A stretch of DNA of 64,000 nt, taken from positions 7,682,501-7,746,500 of the forward strand of contig OX359193.1 in assembly GCA_947172415.1 (NCBI GenBank), written 5' to 3'. The notes beneath the pieces are model-generated. The model ran no database searches. It had not been told where the DNA came from and was given only the letters and a program-made list of their open reading frames with translations. The stretch comes from Chondrosia reniformis (Eukaryota; Porifera; Demospongiae; Chondrillida; Chondrillidae). The translations under genes were made by a program, and so were the position numbers. The number at the start of each line of letters is the position of its first letter. Position 1 is the stretch's first letter. Below, in pieces: positions 62,896-64,000 of this stretch.

Positions 62896-63475
62896 AATTA
62901 GGGTTAGTTAATGTATGGTGAGAGATAAGGCAATTTGGCTAAATATATCAAAATTTGCAAAATTCATTGGATACCTTTCATACATCTCTGTGAATTCTGA
63001 GATAGAGTTTCAGATAAATATCTGTTCATTTGGAAGAGTTAGAGCCATAAATATGCTTAAAAATTACTGCTATACAAAGTTAATGTATGGTGAGAGGATT
63101 GGGCAAATTTGAGTAGATATGAAAATTTGCAAAACTCGCTGGAAACCTTTCATACACCACTGTGAATACTGAGATAGAGTTTCAGATAAATATCTCTTCA
63201 TTTGGAAGAGTTAGAGCCATAAATGTATTTGAAATTACTGCTATACAAAGTTAATGTATGGTGAGAGATAGGGCAAATTTGAGCTGATATCAAAATTTGC
63301 AAAACTCATTGGAAACCTTTCATACACCACTGTGAATACTGAGATAGAGTTTCAGATCCATATCTCTTCATTTGAAAGAGTTAGAACCATAAATGTGCTT
63401 AAATTACTGCTATATGAAGTTAATTTATGGTGAGAGATATATACAAATTTAAAGTCAGTGTATATGGTGAGACAT
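62896..63475 (-). repeat. Satellite monomers, inverted orientation (right flank, second part)
   Basis: About three monomers. The first is very similar to the left-flank monomer at 53,786 (both preceded by TATTACGCAATTAGGGTTAG), so the two outer flanks look like related ends. Confidence 0.85.
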
Positions 63476-63869
63476 CAGGCAGAATATATATATATTAGTA
63501 TCCCTCAAAATTTCAAAAATTCATTGGAAATGGATGTCTGTAAATGCTGACACCTAGTAATAGCTTAATATCTCTCCATTTGACAGAGTTACAGCTGTAA
63601 ATGTATATATAAGGTTTGCAATGTGCATGATGGCAAAAATACAGTAATTTAGCTCTAAATTGACAAACATTGTATACCATATTCAAAATTCATTGGAATC
63701 TGAAGCCTGCATGGACTTGACTGAGATCTGTTCAAGCTGATAGGTTTGGTTGCCTCAAATTTTTAAGGTTACAAGTGCTGGATTGCTATAGCTTAATTGC
63801 GATTCATGTACATCACAACACTGGTAATCAGGAGCACGCTCTATCTGTTCTGTTCCTGTGTCTGTTATC
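63476..63869. other. Decayed satellite edge and AT-rich sequence
   Basis: Faint monomer remnants (TTCATTGGAAAT, CATTTGACAGAGTTACAGC) fade out by ~63,700. No gene recognised. Confidence 0.5.
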
Positions 63870-63998
63870 TCAAAAGCATGCAAAATCTGCACTATCAACA
63901 AACATGGGAGCTCTTGAATCCAAATAGCTTTCTTTGTACTGTGCATATGTGTCATTCAGTTCAGGTAGTGAAATCTGAGTTTCTATCCCCTGTGTTTC
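63870..63998 (-). CDS. Possible C-terminal exon of a gene entering from the right edge
   Basis: A frame open from the window edge for ~42 codons (ETQGIETQISLPELNDTYAQ ... DSADFACF) to TGA at 63870-63872. Composition looks coding, but there is no recognised family and no visible splice acceptor inside the window. It could be chance. Confidence 0.3.
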   Translation of the reverse strand, partial: ETQGIETQISLPELNDTYAQYKESYLDSRAPMFVDSADFACF

Positions 63999-64000
63999 CT

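Noticed and set aside
53786..63475. CRISPR-like array
   Set aside because: Repeats are contiguous ~170-bp monomers without unique spacers, and the genome is eukaryotic.

Overview
The window is nuclear DNA of an animal. It carries intron-rich genes whose introns are mostly 50-300 bp with GT-AG borders, packed head-to-head or tail-to-tail with gaps of about 110-360 bp. Animal families are present: a trithorax/MLL methyltransferase, a BACURD-type KCTD, a Mondo bHLH-ZIP factor, an SPPL3 protease and a neuroglobin-like globin. Compact gene spacing together with divergence from vertebrate proteins suggests an early-branching metazoan, most likely a sponge. That placement is inference; no taxon marker was tested.

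Left part (1-22.8 kb): the C-terminal half of a KMT2A/B-type methyltransferase (+), an MCUR1/CCDC90 mitochondrial coiled-coil protein (+), a CIB-family EF-hand protein (+), an intronless cyclophilin E (-), a ~1,570-residue protein with about twelve PEWK-type motifs (+), IFT22 (+), POLD4 (-), a BACURD/KCTD10-like Cul3 adaptor (+), a neuroglobin-like globin (+) and IFT20 (-).

Middle part (22.9-53.7 kb): the meiotic helicase HFM1 (+, 28 exons modelled), the SAGA subunit SUPT20H (-), SPPL3 (+), a Spinster transporter (-), SRSF1 (+), the G-quadruplex helicase DHX36 (-) and a Mondo/ChREBP ortholog (-). For nearly all genes the exon phases close exactly and the summed protein lengths match the family: IFT20 132 aa, IFT22 181 aa, SRSF1 244 aa, DHX36 986 aa, HFM1 1,480 aa.

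Right part (53.7-63.5 kb): no recognisable gene. It holds a satellite of ~165-175 bp monomers arranged in a three-monomer higher-order repeat of ~507 bp, a non-satellite block duplicated at an offset of exactly 4,878 bp, a third decayed copy of that block, and monomers in inverted orientation at both flanks. Each intact block encodes the same unrecognised 129-residue ORF. A possible C-terminal exon of another gene touches the right edge.

The genes do not form one pathway. Shared themes are intraflagellar transport (IFT22, IFT20), chromatin and transcription (KMT2, SUPT20H, Mondo), RNA processing (PPIE, SRSF1, DHX36) and DNA replication or recombination (POLD4, HFM1). Minisatellites are unusually abundant. 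Those in exons have unit lengths divisible by three, while several intronic ones do not.
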